DNA of 64,000 nucleotides from Curtobacterium flaccumfaciens. GTDB taxonomy: Bacteria; Actinomycetota; Actinomycetes; Actinomycetales; Microbacteriaceae. The stretch lies in assembly GCF_004361695.1 (NCBI RefSeq), contig NZ_SNVW01000001.1:248001-312000 (forward strand). Direction: 5' to 3'. The position numbers and the translations under genes were made by a program. The notes under the pieces were generated by a model. It worked only from the letters and a program-made list of their open reading frames with translations, did not search any database and was not told the origin of the DNA. Below, piece by piece: positions 51,815 through 59,904 of this stretch (positions are counted from its first letter, which is position 1; each line of letters begins with the position of its first letter).

Positions 51815-52102
51815 ATGACCAGCAACGAACGAATCACCATCACCGGCACCGCACTCGCGGCGCCGTCCGTCTCCCCCGACCGCATCGCCGAGTTCGGTGT
51901 GCGCGACGAGCGCTCGCAGCGCGAGTACCTCGTCCGCATCCCGGCCGACGACCTCGGTCTCTTCATCACCCGTGGTGCCCGCGTGGACATCGACGGCGAG
52001 GCCGGCTGGACCGTGCCGGGCCGCTCGTGGCGCGGTGAGGCGAGCCGCACGCTCGTGCAGGCGCAGCGCGTCCGCGCCGGCGAGCTGGCCCTCGCCGCCT
52101 GA
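51815..52102 (+). CDS. Small conserved hypothetical protein
   Basis: The protein has 95 residues, acidic and probably beta-rich (ITITGTALAAPSVSPDRIAEFGV, YLVRIPADDLGLFITRGARVDIDG). AGGAAG precedes the ATG. It is probably well expressed, given the promoter at 51558 and a strong terminator after it. I do not recognise the family. Confidence 0.75.
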   Translation: MTSNERITITGTALAAPSVSPDRIAEFGVRDERSQREYLVRIPADDLGLFITRGARVDIDGEAGWTVPGRSWRGEASRTLVQAQRVRAGELALAA

Positions 52103-52119
52103 GCCACACGCTCCACACC

Positions 52120-52154
52120 ACGGAAGCCGCCGAGCAGCGCTCGGCGGCTTCCGT
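52120..52154. terminator. Hairpin terminator shared by convergent genes
   Basis: It has perfect 16-bp arms (core GAAGCCGCCGAGC / GCTCGGCGGCTTC) and an AGC loop. It lies 17 bp after one stop and 4 bp from the other, so it can serve both strands. Confidence 0.85.
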
Positions 52155-52158
52155 CGTC

Positions 52159-52620
52159 TCAGCGGGTGCGGTCGTCTCCGCCGCCGGCCGGTTCGCCGCC
52201 GGGGACTGGTTCGCCGCCGGGGGCTGGTTCGCCGCCGCGGGCTGGTTCGCCGCCGCGGCTGGCCGGTTCGCCGCCGCGTGGGCCGCCGTCGTCCGGGCCG
52301 TCGGCGCCGCGGAACCGATGGCCCCCGTCAGCGTCGACCGGGAGCTCGTCGCCCACACGCTGGGCGGCGTCCCGCAGGTGGCGGATGAACGCCGAGTCCT
52401 CGGGCTCGAGTTCGTCGTCCGGAGCGGCACTGAGCGTCAGTTCGCTCGCCGGCCCGAGCAACACGGTGGTCCGGGTCACCGAGCCGTCGTCGGCGACCGC
52501 CGGGATCGCCACCGTGTCCGTCCTGCTGTTGGCGCCGAGGATCGCCGCGTAGTCGAGGACCGCGTCGGCGATCGCGTCACCCGTCAAGATCATGCTGCCG
52601 TCGTAGTTGATGTACTTCAC
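52159..52620 (-). CDS. Hypothetical protein with Gly-Gly-Glu-Pro tandem repeat tail
   Basis: The protein has 153 residues from GTG 52620 (GGGAGG upstream). The N-terminal ~90 residues are globular (VKYINYDGSMILTGDAIADAVLDYAAIL, ending TTVLLGPASELTLSA). The last ~35 residues consist of GGEPA/R/P repeats encoded by 15- to 18-bp imperfect tandem DNA repeats (about 52175-52290). The tail is probably disordered. No known family. Confidence 0.75.
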   Translation of the reverse strand: MKYINYDGSMILTGDAIADAVLDYAAILGANSRTDTVAIPAVADDGSVTRTTVLLGPASELTLSAAPDDELEPEDSAFIRHLRDAAQRVGDELPVDADGGHRFRGADGPDDGGPRGGEPASRGGEPARGGEPAPGGEPVPGGEPAGGGDDRTR

Positions 52621-52710
52621 GATGCCTCCCGCGCCTGACGGTAGGTGCGGCGGGTGCGCGTGCACTCAACATGTGCGTGCAACGGCCAGAACCCGCGCTA
52701 CGGTCCGATC

Positions 52711-53181
52711 ATGACCCCGGTCTCACCTGGCAGCCTGATCCGCGCTGCACGAGACGACATCGCGATGTCGCTCGAGGACCTGGCCGTCGGCGTCGGCATC
52801 ACCACCGAAGCCGTGCGGCAGTACGAGGAAGACGTCGCGTGCCCGTCACCGCAGGTGCTCGCGCTGATGCTCACTGCCGCGAGACTGCGCCCGAGCATCC
52901 CGCTCGCACTGCACGCTCGGAGCATCCTCGCGCTGGCAGAGCGCTACCGCCTGACCGATGTGCGGGTCTTCGGGTCGGCGGCGCACGGCCGCGACACGGA
53001 ACGCAGCGACATCGACCTCCTCGTCTCCCTTGCCCCCGGCGCGACGCTCTTCGACCTCGGAGGATTCGCTCACGAGGTCGAACAGCTCACCGGGTTCCCC
53101 GTCGACCTGCTCGTCGAGGACGACGACCTCGCGCACGATCCGAACTTCGGGCACGTCCTCGACGACGCGGTGCGACTCTGA
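52711..53181 (+). CDS. HTH-nucleotidyltransferase fusion (MNT-type antitoxin-like)
   Basis: The protein has 156 residues. An XRE-type HTH (SLEDLAVGVGITTEAVRQYEEDVACPS) is joined to a minimal nucleotidyltransferase domain with the GSx10DxD motif (RVFGSAAHGRDTERSDIDLLV). Similar MNT proteins are antitoxins that modify HEPN toxins; no HEPN gene follows here. It could act as a stand-alone regulator. Confidence 0.82.
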   Translation: MTPVSPGSLIRAARDDIAMSLEDLAVGVGITTEAVRQYEEDVACPSPQVLALMLTAARLRPSIPLALHARSILALAERYRLTDVRVFGSAAHGRDTERSDIDLLVSLAPGATLFDLGGFAHEVEQLTGFPVDLLVEDDDLAHDPNFGHVLDDAVRL

Positions 53182-53273
53182 TCGGACTACGACCGCATGT
53201 GGAGCTGGGAACGATCCGTCGAGCTCCAGCTACGTCCCGCGCCGCGTGGCGCTGATGACCTGCGAACACCCAC

Positions 53274-53531
53274 TCAGTGCGTACGCGAAGACCTTCTGGT
53301 CACTGCCGCCTGCCCCTGCCCCTGGGCCTGTGCCCTCGCCTCCGCTGCAGTCGCACGCTTCGCCTGAAGGAGGATCCGCATGGCCCGGGCACGCGACGCG
53401 TCCCCGGTCAGCCCGACGAACAGGCCGTGCATCGTGTTCTTCGTCAACGTCGTCACCGTCATAGCCCAGGTCCTGCCGATCGTCTTGATGGTCGGACAAG
53501 CGTGGTCGATCGGGAGGGCAGCGCCAAACAT
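53274..53531 (-). CDS. Small basic hypothetical protein, second gene of a two-gene unit
   Basis: The protein has 85 residues. ATG 53531 has GGTGGAGG six bases upstream and lies 18 bp after the stop of the gene at 53550. Sequence: MFGAALPIDHACPTIKTIG, then AMTVTTLTKNTMHGLFVGL and a Gln/Ala/Arg tail. High GC3 supports coding. An opposite-strand 58-codon frame (53380-53556) with its own AGGAGG overlaps it; I favour the minus strand because of spacing and codon use. Confidence 0.5.
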   Translation of the reverse strand: MFGAALPIDHACPTIKTIGRTWAMTVTTLTKNTMHGLFVGLTGDASRARAMRILLQAKRATAAEARAQAQGQGQAAVTRRSSRTH

Positions 53532-53549
53532 GTTGTACCTCCACCAGGT

Positions 53550-54011
53550 TCAGTAGTCGCCCTTGACGACGAAGTACGAGCCGCGGATCGTGCCGGCGAG
53601 CTTCGACTTCTGCCGCGCGAACTTGAAGGCGTCGAGCTCACTGGGCACGTCCATGCCGTCCGACAGCTTGAAGCCGACGGCCCGCTTCCCGCCCGGGTCG
53701 AGCGTGTAGAGCACGTTCACGGCGAGGCCCGACTCGCAGAACACGTAGGTCCACCGCACGCCGTCGACGAGCACTTCAGTGGCTTCGAGCGGCTTCGACG
53801 CGATGACGATGTCGCGTTCGTCATCGAGCACCCGCGCGACGTAGTCGACCAGGTCGGGGACATCGGCGGCGGGGTGCGTCGTGAAGCGGTGGTCGAACTT
53901 GTTCTTGAAGTACCGCGCCTCGTTGGCCCGGAGTCCCGCGAGTGCGTCCGCGACCGGCGAGGACTCGACCCCCACGGTGGACACGTTCTCGAAGTCGACG
54001 ACGTACGACAT
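53550..54011 (-). CDS. Hypothetical protein
   Basis: The protein has 153 residues; AGGAGG precedes ATG 54011. It is a soluble mixed alpha/beta protein (YVVDFENVSTVGVESS, DIVIASKPLEATEVLVDG, YVFCESGLAVNVLYTLD). No family recognised. It is probably co-transcribed with the small gene at 53274. Confidence 0.7.
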   Translation of the reverse strand: MSYVVDFENVSTVGVESSPVADALAGLRANEARYFKNKFDHRFTTHPAADVPDLVDYVARVLDDERDIVIASKPLEATEVLVDGVRWTYVFCESGLAVNVLYTLDPGGKRAVGFKLSDGMDVPSELDAFKFARQKSKLAGTIRGSYFVVKGDY

Positions 54012-54070
54012 GGAGGCCTCCTGGTTGTGCGGCTCAGCGCCAACCTAGTGCCAGGGCCGTGCCGTTCGGG

Positions 54071-55144
54071 CTAGTTGTTGAAGCGGAACTCCACCACGTC
54101 GCCGTCCTGCATGACGTAGTCCTTGCCCTCGATGCGGGCCTTGCCGTGCGCACGGGCCTCGGCGATGGAGCCGGCTTCCATGAGGTCCTGGAACGAGATG
54201 ACCTCGGCCTTGATGAAGCCCTTCTCGAAGTCGGTGTGGATCACACCGGCAGCCTGGGGCGCCTTCCATCCCTTGCCGATCGTCCACGCACGCGACTCCT
54301 TCGGGCCGGCCGTGAGGTACGTCTGCAGGCCGAGGGTGTCGAAGCCGATGCGAGCGAGCTGGTCGAGGCCGGACTCGGTCTGGCCAGTCGACTCGAGGAG
54401 TTCCGCGGCGTCCGCCGGGTCGAGGTCGATGAGCTCGGACTCGACCTGGGCGTCGAGGAAGACGGCCTGGGCGGGGGCGACGAGCGCGGCCAGCTCGGCC
54501 TTGCGGGCCTCGTCGGTGAGGATCGCCTCGTCGACGTTGAAGACGAAGATGAACGGCTTGGCGGAGAGCAGCCCGAGCTCGGCGATCGGTGACAGGTCGA
54601 TCGAGGTCGCGGAGAGCAGCGTGCCCTTCTCGAGCTCTGCCTTCGCCTCGTTCGCGGTCTCGAGCACGATCGGCTCGGCCTGCTTGAGCTTCACCGTCTT
54701 CTCGTAGCGGGGCAGCGCCTTCTCGATGGTCTCGAGGTCGGCGAGGATCAGCTCGGTGTTGATGACCTCGAGGTCGTCCTTCGGGGAGACCTTGTTCGCG
54801 ACGTGCACGACGTCGTCGTCGGTGAACCCGCGGACGACCTGCGCGATGGCGTCGGCTTCGCGGATGTTCGCGAGGAACTTGTTGCCGAGGCCCTCGCCCT
54901 CGCTGGCGCCCTTGACGATGCCGGCGATGTCGACGAACGACACCGGCGCGGGCACGGTCTTCTCCGAGCGGAAGAGCTCGGCGAGCTGGTCCAGGCGGGG
55001 GTCGGGCAGGTTCACCACGCCCACGTTCGGCTCGATCGTCGCGAACGGGTAGTTCGCGGCGAGGACCTGGTTCTTGGTCAGGGCGTTGAACAGGGTCGAC
55101 TTGCCGACGTTCGGGAGACCGACGATTCCGATGGTGAGTGCCAC
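54071..55144 (-). CDS. ychF: Obg-like redox-regulated ATPase YchF
   Basis: The protein has 357 residues. Walker A is GIVGLPNVGKSTLFNALTK, then FATIEPNVGVV, DIAGIVKGASEGEGLGNKFL, FVFNVDEA in the G4 position (ATP-preferring), and a C-terminal TGS domain (KAPQAAGVIHTDFEKGFIKAEV). It binds ribosomes and regulates stress responses. GTG 55144 is the conserved start (VALTIGIVG). Confidence 0.97.
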   Translation of the reverse strand: MALTIGIVGLPNVGKSTLFNALTKNQVLAANYPFATIEPNVGVVNLPDPRLDQLAELFRSEKTVPAPVSFVDIAGIVKGASEGEGLGNKFLANIREADAIAQVVRGFTDDDVVHVANKVSPKDDLEVINTELILADLETIEKALPRYEKTVKLKQAEPIVLETANEAKAELEKGTLLSATSIDLSPIAELGLLSAKPFIFVFNVDEAILTDEARKAELAALVAPAQAVFLDAQVESELIDLDPADAAELLESTGQTESGLDQLARIGFDTLGLQTYLTAGPKESRAWTIGKGWKAPQAAGVIHTDFEKGFIKAEVISFQDLMEAGSIAEARAHGKARIEGKDYVMQDGDVVEFRFNN

Positions 55145-55205
55145 GGGAGGACAGCCTACCGGCGGCCGCCTGTCGGGGCCGACCCGTGCCTCCAGGCCCG
55201 CTCGT

Positions 55206-55412
55206 TCAGAACTGGTCCGCCCAGCTCGCCATGGCTGCTCGCACGACGGTGGCGAGCGCAGCGAAGCCGCCGGTGGTGACCGCGACCGCGACGGCGGCGC
55301 CGAGGGTGACCAACCCGATGCCGAGGCCGACCGCCCGTCGCGCCGTGTGCGCGGGTGCGTCGACGACCTGGGCGCCGGTGAGCAGCTCGTCGAGGTCCCG
55401 CGGTTCGCCCAT
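55206..55412 (-). CDS. Small single-pass membrane protein
   Basis: The protein has 68 residues. A soluble N-terminus (GEPRDLDELLTGAQVVDAPAH) and one hydrophobic segment (VGLGIGLVTLGAAVAVAVTT). Function unknown. It lies upstream of ychF on the same strand. Confidence 0.6.
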   Translation of the reverse strand: MGEPRDLDELLTGAQVVDAPAHTARRAVGLGIGLVTLGAAVAVAVTTGGFAALATVVRAAMASWADQF

Positions 55413-55519
55413 GACCGCAGCGTACGGCGGTGGCCGGAGCGAGGGAACTGCCGCGTCCGGGGCACACGCGACCCCGGGACGTGGCAGCGTGGTCGGGACG
55501 ACACGGATGGAGGACGTCG

Positions 55520-55993
55520 ATGTGGTTCGAACGTGACCGGCGCGGTGTGCACTCGATGGGCATGGACGCTCGTGGCCAACGGCGGTACTTCACCGCGGAG
55601 ACGATCGCGGCGCTCGAGGAGCTCCCGCCGACCGAGCTCGAGACCCTGCACGACGCACTCGCCGAACTCGAGGCCGACGTCCTCGTCGACTACGACCCGG
55701 AGGACGACTCGATCGACCACGGCGCCGAGGACGACTTCCGGATGGTCTTCCCGCCGTCCGACGTCGCCTTCCCCCCGATCACCGCGGACACGGCCGAGGC
55801 GTTCCTGTCCGCCGTCACCGCCCACGTCGAGGCACTCCCGAAGCGCTGGCGGCTCGATGCGGCCGCGCTCGCGTTCGAGCTGGTCGGGACGGTCCTCGCG
55901 CCGTACTGGGCGGAGCAGCGTGCCCGGCGGAGCGCGACCTGGCGCCTGACCGCACGCCGACAGCGGGGCTCCCGCCGCGTCCGCCGTCGCTGA
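55520..55993 (+). CDS. Hypothetical acidic protein
   Basis: The protein has 157 residues; GGAGG precedes ATG 55520. WFERDRRGVHSMGMDARGQRRYFT leads into an acidic helix-rich region (IAALEELPPTELETLHDALAEL) and a basic tail (RRQRGSRRVRRR). No family recognised. Confidence 0.6.
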   Translation: MWFERDRRGVHSMGMDARGQRRYFTAETIAALEELPPTELETLHDALAELEADVLVDYDPEDDSIDHGAEDDFRMVFPPSDVAFPPITADTAEAFLSAVTAHVEALPKRWRLDAAALAFELVGTVLAPYWAEQRARRSATWRLTARRQRGSRRVRRR

Positions 55994-56083
55994 GGAGCGG
56001 GCCCGGTTCTCCGTCGCTGAGGAGCGCGCGCAACGCCGGGGCGGGTTCCGGCGATGTCGGCGCTGCGTGCGACCATCGGGAAC

Positions 56084-56719
56084 GTGCCGTTGAACTTCAC
56101 CGCGATCGACTTCGAGACCGCGAACAGCTCGCCCGCCAGCGCCTGCTCGGTCGGACTCGTCAAGGTCCGCTCCGGCAAGGTCGTCGAACGGGCGTCGTGG
56201 TTCATCCGTCCACCGCTCGGGCACGACGCCTTCCTCGAGTGGAACACCCGGATCCACGGCATCGTCGCCTCGGACGTGGTGCACGCGAAGTCGTGGGAGC
56301 AGCAGTACCCGGACATCGTCGCCTTCGCCGAGGGTGACGTCCTGGTCGCGCACAACGCCCGCTTCGACATGGGCGTCATCGCCGGTGGCTGCTCGGCGAC
56401 CGGCATCGCCCTCGGGGAGCACCACTCGATGTGCTCGCTGCAGGTCGCCCGCAAGACCTACACGCTCGACTCGTACCGGCTGCCGATGGCGGCGCGGGCC
56501 GCGGGCTACGAGGGCTTCCAGCACCACGACGCAGCGGCCGACGCCGAGGCGTGCGCCGCGATCGTCGTGCACGCCGCCGGGTACCACGGGGCCGACACGG
56601 TCGAGGCGCTCGGCGCGGCGACCCGCGTCACGATCGCTCCGGTCCGGGTCCGCGCCGAGAAGCCGCGTTCGGCGGCGCAGCCCCGGCTGTCGAACCGCCC
56701 GATGATCTTCGCCGACTGA
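56084..56719 (+). CDS. DEDDh 3'-5' exonuclease (DnaQ-like)
   Basis: The protein has 211 residues from GTG 56084; a longer start at 56054 is less family-like. Exo I is FTAIDFETAN, Exo II is VAHNARFDMGV, and Exo III is HHDAAADAEACA (His/Asp). It is a stand-alone proofreading-like or repair exonuclease, related to the DNA polymerase III epsilon fold. Confidence 0.9.
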   Translation: MPLNFTAIDFETANSSPASACSVGLVKVRSGKVVERASWFIRPPLGHDAFLEWNTRIHGIVASDVVHAKSWEQQYPDIVAFAEGDVLVAHNARFDMGVIAGGCSATGIALGEHHSMCSLQVARKTYTLDSYRLPMAARAAGYEGFQHHDAAADAEACAAIVVHAAGYHGADTVEALGAATRVTIAPVRVRAEKPRSAAQPRLSNRPMIFAD

Positions 56720-56811
56720 CGGCAGCCGTCTGCCGGCCGCTGGCCGCTGGCTAGCGTCCTGATCGACGCCGAACCGGTGCCGGATGGGCCCCGCCGCACT
56801 ACTGTCGCCAC

Positions 56812-57297
56812 ATGGCAGACAAGACCTCGACGATCGAACGGTCGACCGTCATCGCGGCACCGGCAGACGCGATCACGCCCCTCCTCGCGAACCTGCACCG
56901 GTGGGTCGAGTGGTCACCGTGGGAGGGGCAGGACCCGAACCTGCAGCGAACCTACGGCGGCGAGCCCGGATCGGTCGGCTCGACGTACGCGTGGAAGGGC
57001 AACCGCAAGGCAGGTGCGGGCGACATGACCGTCACGCGGATCGCCCCAACAGAGGTCGGCCTCGACCTCCGCTTCACGGCACCCTTCAAGTCCTCGAGCA
57101 CCTGCACGTTCCGACTCACCGAGAACGCGAACGAGCACACGGACGCGAACGCGGGCCGGACTCGCGTGGTGTGGTCGATGACGAGCCCGCAGAACCTCGC
57201 ATCGCGCGTGATGGGGGTGTTCATCGACATGGACAAGCTCATCGGCGGCGACTTCGAGAAGGGACTCGCGAAGCTCCGGGCGGCAGTGGAGCGCTGA
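56812..57297 (+). CDS. SRPBCC family (START-like) protein
   Basis: The protein has 161 residues. ERSTVIAAPADAITPLLANLHRWVEWSPWEG is the typical polyketide-cyclase/SRPBCC opening, and VVWSMTSPQNLASRVMGVF lies near the end. It binds a hydrophobic ligand; the specific role is unknown. Confidence 0.85.
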   Translation: MADKTSTIERSTVIAAPADAITPLLANLHRWVEWSPWEGQDPNLQRTYGGEPGSVGSTYAWKGNRKAGAGDMTVTRIAPTEVGLDLRFTAPFKSSSTCTFRLTENANEHTDANAGRTRVVWSMTSPQNLASRVMGVFIDMDKLIGGDFEKGLAKLRAAVER

Positions 57298-57406
57298 CGG
57301 GAGTGGCTCGTCGGGGCGCACGACCCCCGGTGGTATTGTCACGACATTCCCTCGGCACCGCTGCCGAACGCACGGCGCCGCAACCCGCACTTCCCGAAGG
57401 ACCGCG

Positions 57407-58165
57407 ATGACCAACGATGGCCAGCTGCCGTCCGACCTGTTCATGGACCTGGACCGGTCGGGTCCGATGCCCCTCTACTTCCAGGTCGCCTCGCGCATCG
57501 AGGAGTCGATCCGCTCCGGCGCGATGCCCCCCGGCGCACGGCTCGAGAACGAGATCGCGCTCGGCGAGCGGCTCGGGCTGTCCCGGCCGACGATCCGTCG
57601 GGCGATCCAGGACCTCGTCGACAAGGGACTGCTGGTCCGCCGTCGCGGCATCGGCACGCAGGTCGTGCACGGCCCGGTTACCCGCAAGGTCGAGCTGACG
57701 AGCCTCTACGACGACCTCGCGCAGGGATCGCAGGGACCGGCGACGACGCTGCTGGAACGGAACGACGTGCCGGCGTCCGACGTCGTGGCCGAGGCGCTCG
57801 GTGTGGAGCCCGGCACCACGGTCGCGCACATCCGCCGGGTCCGCTTCGCCGAGGACGTCCCGATGGCCATCCTCGAGAACTACCTGCCCCCGGAGTTCCT
57901 CGAGATCACCGACGAGGACCTGCAGTCCCACGGGCTGTACCAGCTCCTCCGCAGCCGTGGCGTCACCATGCGCGTCGCGAAGCAGCGGATCGGCGCCCGC
58001 GCGGTGACCGACGACGAGGCGAGCCTGCTCGAGATCGAGGACGGCGACCCGGTGCTCACGATGAGCCGGACGGCGTACGACGCCTCGGGTCGCGCGGTCG
58101 AGTACGGCGTGCACTGCTACCGCCCCGACCGCTACTCGTTCGAGGTCACCCTCGTCGACAAGTAG
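57407..58165 (+). CDS. GntR-family (HutC/UTRA) transcriptional regulator
   Basis: The protein has 252 residues. A winged HTH (PLYFQVASRIEESIRSGAMPPG, LGLSRPTIRRAIQDLVDKGLLVRR) is followed by a UTRA sugar-binding domain (residues about 100-245, VAHIRRVRFAEDVPMAIL). It lies near, and is likely the regulator of, the carbohydrate operon at 58.7-64 kb, though it is convergent to the tautomerase gene. TATTGT at about 57333 may be its -10 box. Confidence 0.9.
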   Translation: MTNDGQLPSDLFMDLDRSGPMPLYFQVASRIEESIRSGAMPPGARLENEIALGERLGLSRPTIRRAIQDLVDKGLLVRRRGIGTQVVHGPVTRKVELTSLYDDLAQGSQGPATTLLERNDVPASDVVAEALGVEPGTTVAHIRRVRFAEDVPMAILENYLPPEFLEITDEDLQSHGLYQLLRSRGVTMRVAKQRIGARAVTDDEASLLEIEDGDPVLTMSRTAYDASGRAVEYGVHCYRPDRYSFEVTLVDK

Positions 58166-58170
58166 GCCCG

Positions 58171-58578
58171 TCAGGCCGGCGACGGCACCCCGAGCTCGCC
58201 CGTCACGTACTGCGCGCGCCCGAACCCGAACGACCAGTCCTGCGGCCCGTTCTCGACGTAGCCGATGAAGACGTCCTCGGACGCGACGCCGACGGCCGCC
58301 AACGCGTCGTGGATCGCCGCGTAGAGCGTCGTCTTCGCATCGTCGGTCCGGCCGCGCTGCGTGAAGACCTGGATCATGACGACGCCGTCGGTGCGCTCGA
58401 AGCCGAGCCCCGCGTCCTCCGCGATGATCTGACCCGCCGGGTGCTCCGTGACGATCTGGAAGCGGTCGCGCAGCGGGATCCCGTACACGTCGACGATGGC
58501 CGTGTGGATTGCGTCGGCGATGGCGCGGACGGCTTCCGGGGTGCGCCCGGTGGCGAGGTCGATACGGACGAGCGGCAT
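58171..58578 (-). CDS. Tautomerase family protein
   Basis: The protein has 135 residues. The catalytic N-terminal Pro (MPLVRIDLATGRTPEAVRAIADAI) and a second motif (MIQVFTQRGR) place it with the MSAD/4-oxalocrotonate tautomerase double-length group. It ends 5 bp from gntR and lies downstream of the carbohydrate operon, separated from it by a palindrome. Confidence 0.85.
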   Translation of the reverse strand: MPLVRIDLATGRTPEAVRAIADAIHTAIVDVYGIPLRDRFQIVTEHPAGQIIAEDAGLGFERTDGVVMIQVFTQRGRTDDAKTTLYAAIHDALAAVGVASEDVFIGYVENGPQDWSFGFGRAQYVTGELGVPSPA

Positions 58579-58642
58579 GGTGCCTCCTGCAGTTCGGGAC
58601 TTTGTCCTGACAAACTAACATGGATGGTGCGGTGGTGACCAG

Positions 58643-58688
58643 ACGGACTGGAGGCGCGGTGCCAGCTGGCACCGCGCCTCCAGTCCGT
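58643..58688. repeat. Dispersed gene-end palindrome, copy 5 (perfect, no loop)
   Basis: It is a perfect 46-bp palindrome with 23-bp arms around CCAG|CTGG, 14 bp after the stop of the last operon gene on the minus strand. It is the likely terminator of the five-gene carbohydrate operon. Confidence 0.92.
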
Positions 58689-58701
58689 GTGGGGCGACCG
58701 T

Positions 58702-59904
58702 CTAGAGCACGGGTGTCGCCGCCGCGTAGGTGAGCGGTCCGTCGACGCGCGCGACGTCGTGCCACGCCCCGTCGGCGAGCGACGCCTCGGCCGCTTCCAC
58801 GATCGACGCGGCCGCCAGCCCGTCCGCGACCGACGGCGCCAGCTGCTCACCACGACGGACGCTGGCGATGAACTGCGCGGCCTCGATCGTCTTGAGGTCG
58901 TCGTACCCCATGGCAGTGCCGGCACCCGGCTGGAACCGGGCGAACTCGCCGTCCCCCGGCGCGACGTAGTGGGTCGCGTACCCGTCGACCTCCTGCCCGT
59001 CGAGGTACACCTCGAGCTCGTTGAGGCGCTGGAAGTCCCACCGCACGGAGCCCTTCGTGCCGTAGACCTCGAAGGTGTACTCGGCGTGCGGACCGCGCAT
59101 CACCCGGCTGGAGTCCATGGTGCCGACCGCGCCGTCGTCGAAGCGGAACAGCAGTGCGGCGTAGTCCTCGTTCTCGACCGGTCCGAGCTCGCCCGTGGCG
59201 GCAGCGCTGCGGTCGACGATCCCCGCTGCCGGGCGCGGACGCTCGGCGATGACCGTCTCGGCGAGCGCAGTCACGCTGGCGATCCGTCCGACCACGTACT
59301 GCGCCAGGTCGAGGCCGTGCGACAGCAGGTCGCCGAGGACGCCGGAACCCGCACGCTCACGCTCGAAGCGCCAGGTCAGGGGTGCGGCGGGGTCGGACGA
59401 GTAGTCGGCGAGGAGCGATCCACGGACGTTCGTGATCCGACCGAGGCGGCCGCTCCGGACGAGTTCCCGTGCCCGTTCGATCGCGGGCGCGTGGCGGTAG
59501 TTGAAGCCGACGCTCGTGATGACGCCGGCGCGCTGCACCGCCTCGTGGATCTCGCGGGAGTCGCTGGCGTACCGGCCCATCGGCTTCTCGATCCAGAACG
59601 GCTTGCCCGCTGCGGCTGCGGCGACGGCCATCTCGCGGTGCAGGAAGTTCGGCGAGCAGATCGAGACGACGTCGACGGCCGGGTCGGCGAGGACCTCGTG
59701 GTAGTCGGCGACGGCGCGCTCGTAGCCCAGGCGCGTGACGGCCTGTTCACGCGCCGCCTCGATCGGGTCGGCGGCGACGACCAGCCGGGGCTGGACGCCG
59801 AGCTCGGGGAAGTGGTCGGGCAGGGCACGGTAGGCCCGCGAGTGCAGGCGTCCCATCCAGCCGACGGAGACGAGGCCGACGCCGATGGTGTCCATGCCGG
59901 TCAT
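58702..59904 (-). CDS. Gfo/Idh/MocA family oxidoreductase (second copy)
   Basis: The protein has 400 residues. The Rossmann start is IGVGLVSVGWMGRLHSRAYR, then SPNFLHREMAVAAAAAGKPFWIEKPMGR (catalytic EKP motif) and GFNYRHAPAIERA. It oxidises a hydroxyl of a sugar or inositol with NAD(P). ATG 59904 overlaps the transaldolase stop by 4 bp. Confidence 0.9.
   Translation of the reverse strand: MTGMDTIGVGLVSVGWMGRLHSRAYRALPDHFPELGVQPRLVVAADPIEAAREQAVTRLGYERAVADYHEVLADPAVDVVSICSPNFLHREMAVAAAAAGKPFWIEKPMGRYASDSREIHEAVQRAGVITSVGFNYRHAPAIERARELVRSGRLGRITNVRGSLLADYSSDPAAPLTWRFERERAGSGVLGDLLSHGLDLAQYVVGRIASVTALAETVIAERPRPAAGIVDRSAAATGELGPVENEDYAALLFRFDDGAVGTMDSSRVMRGPHAEYTFEVYGTKGSVRWDFQRLNELEVYLDGQEVDGYATHYVAPGDGEFARFQPGAGTAMGYDDLKTIEAAQFIASVRRGEQLAPSVADGLAAASIVEAAEASLADGAWHDVARVDGPLTYAAATPVL

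Noticed and set aside
53380-53556. Plus-strand 58-codon frame with AGGAGG before the ATG and one hydrophobic segment
   Set aside because: It overlaps a minus-strand gene with equally good ribosome site, tight operon spacing and better third-position GC; codons such as GGA and CAA near the end are atypical. It is not excluded, but is less likely.
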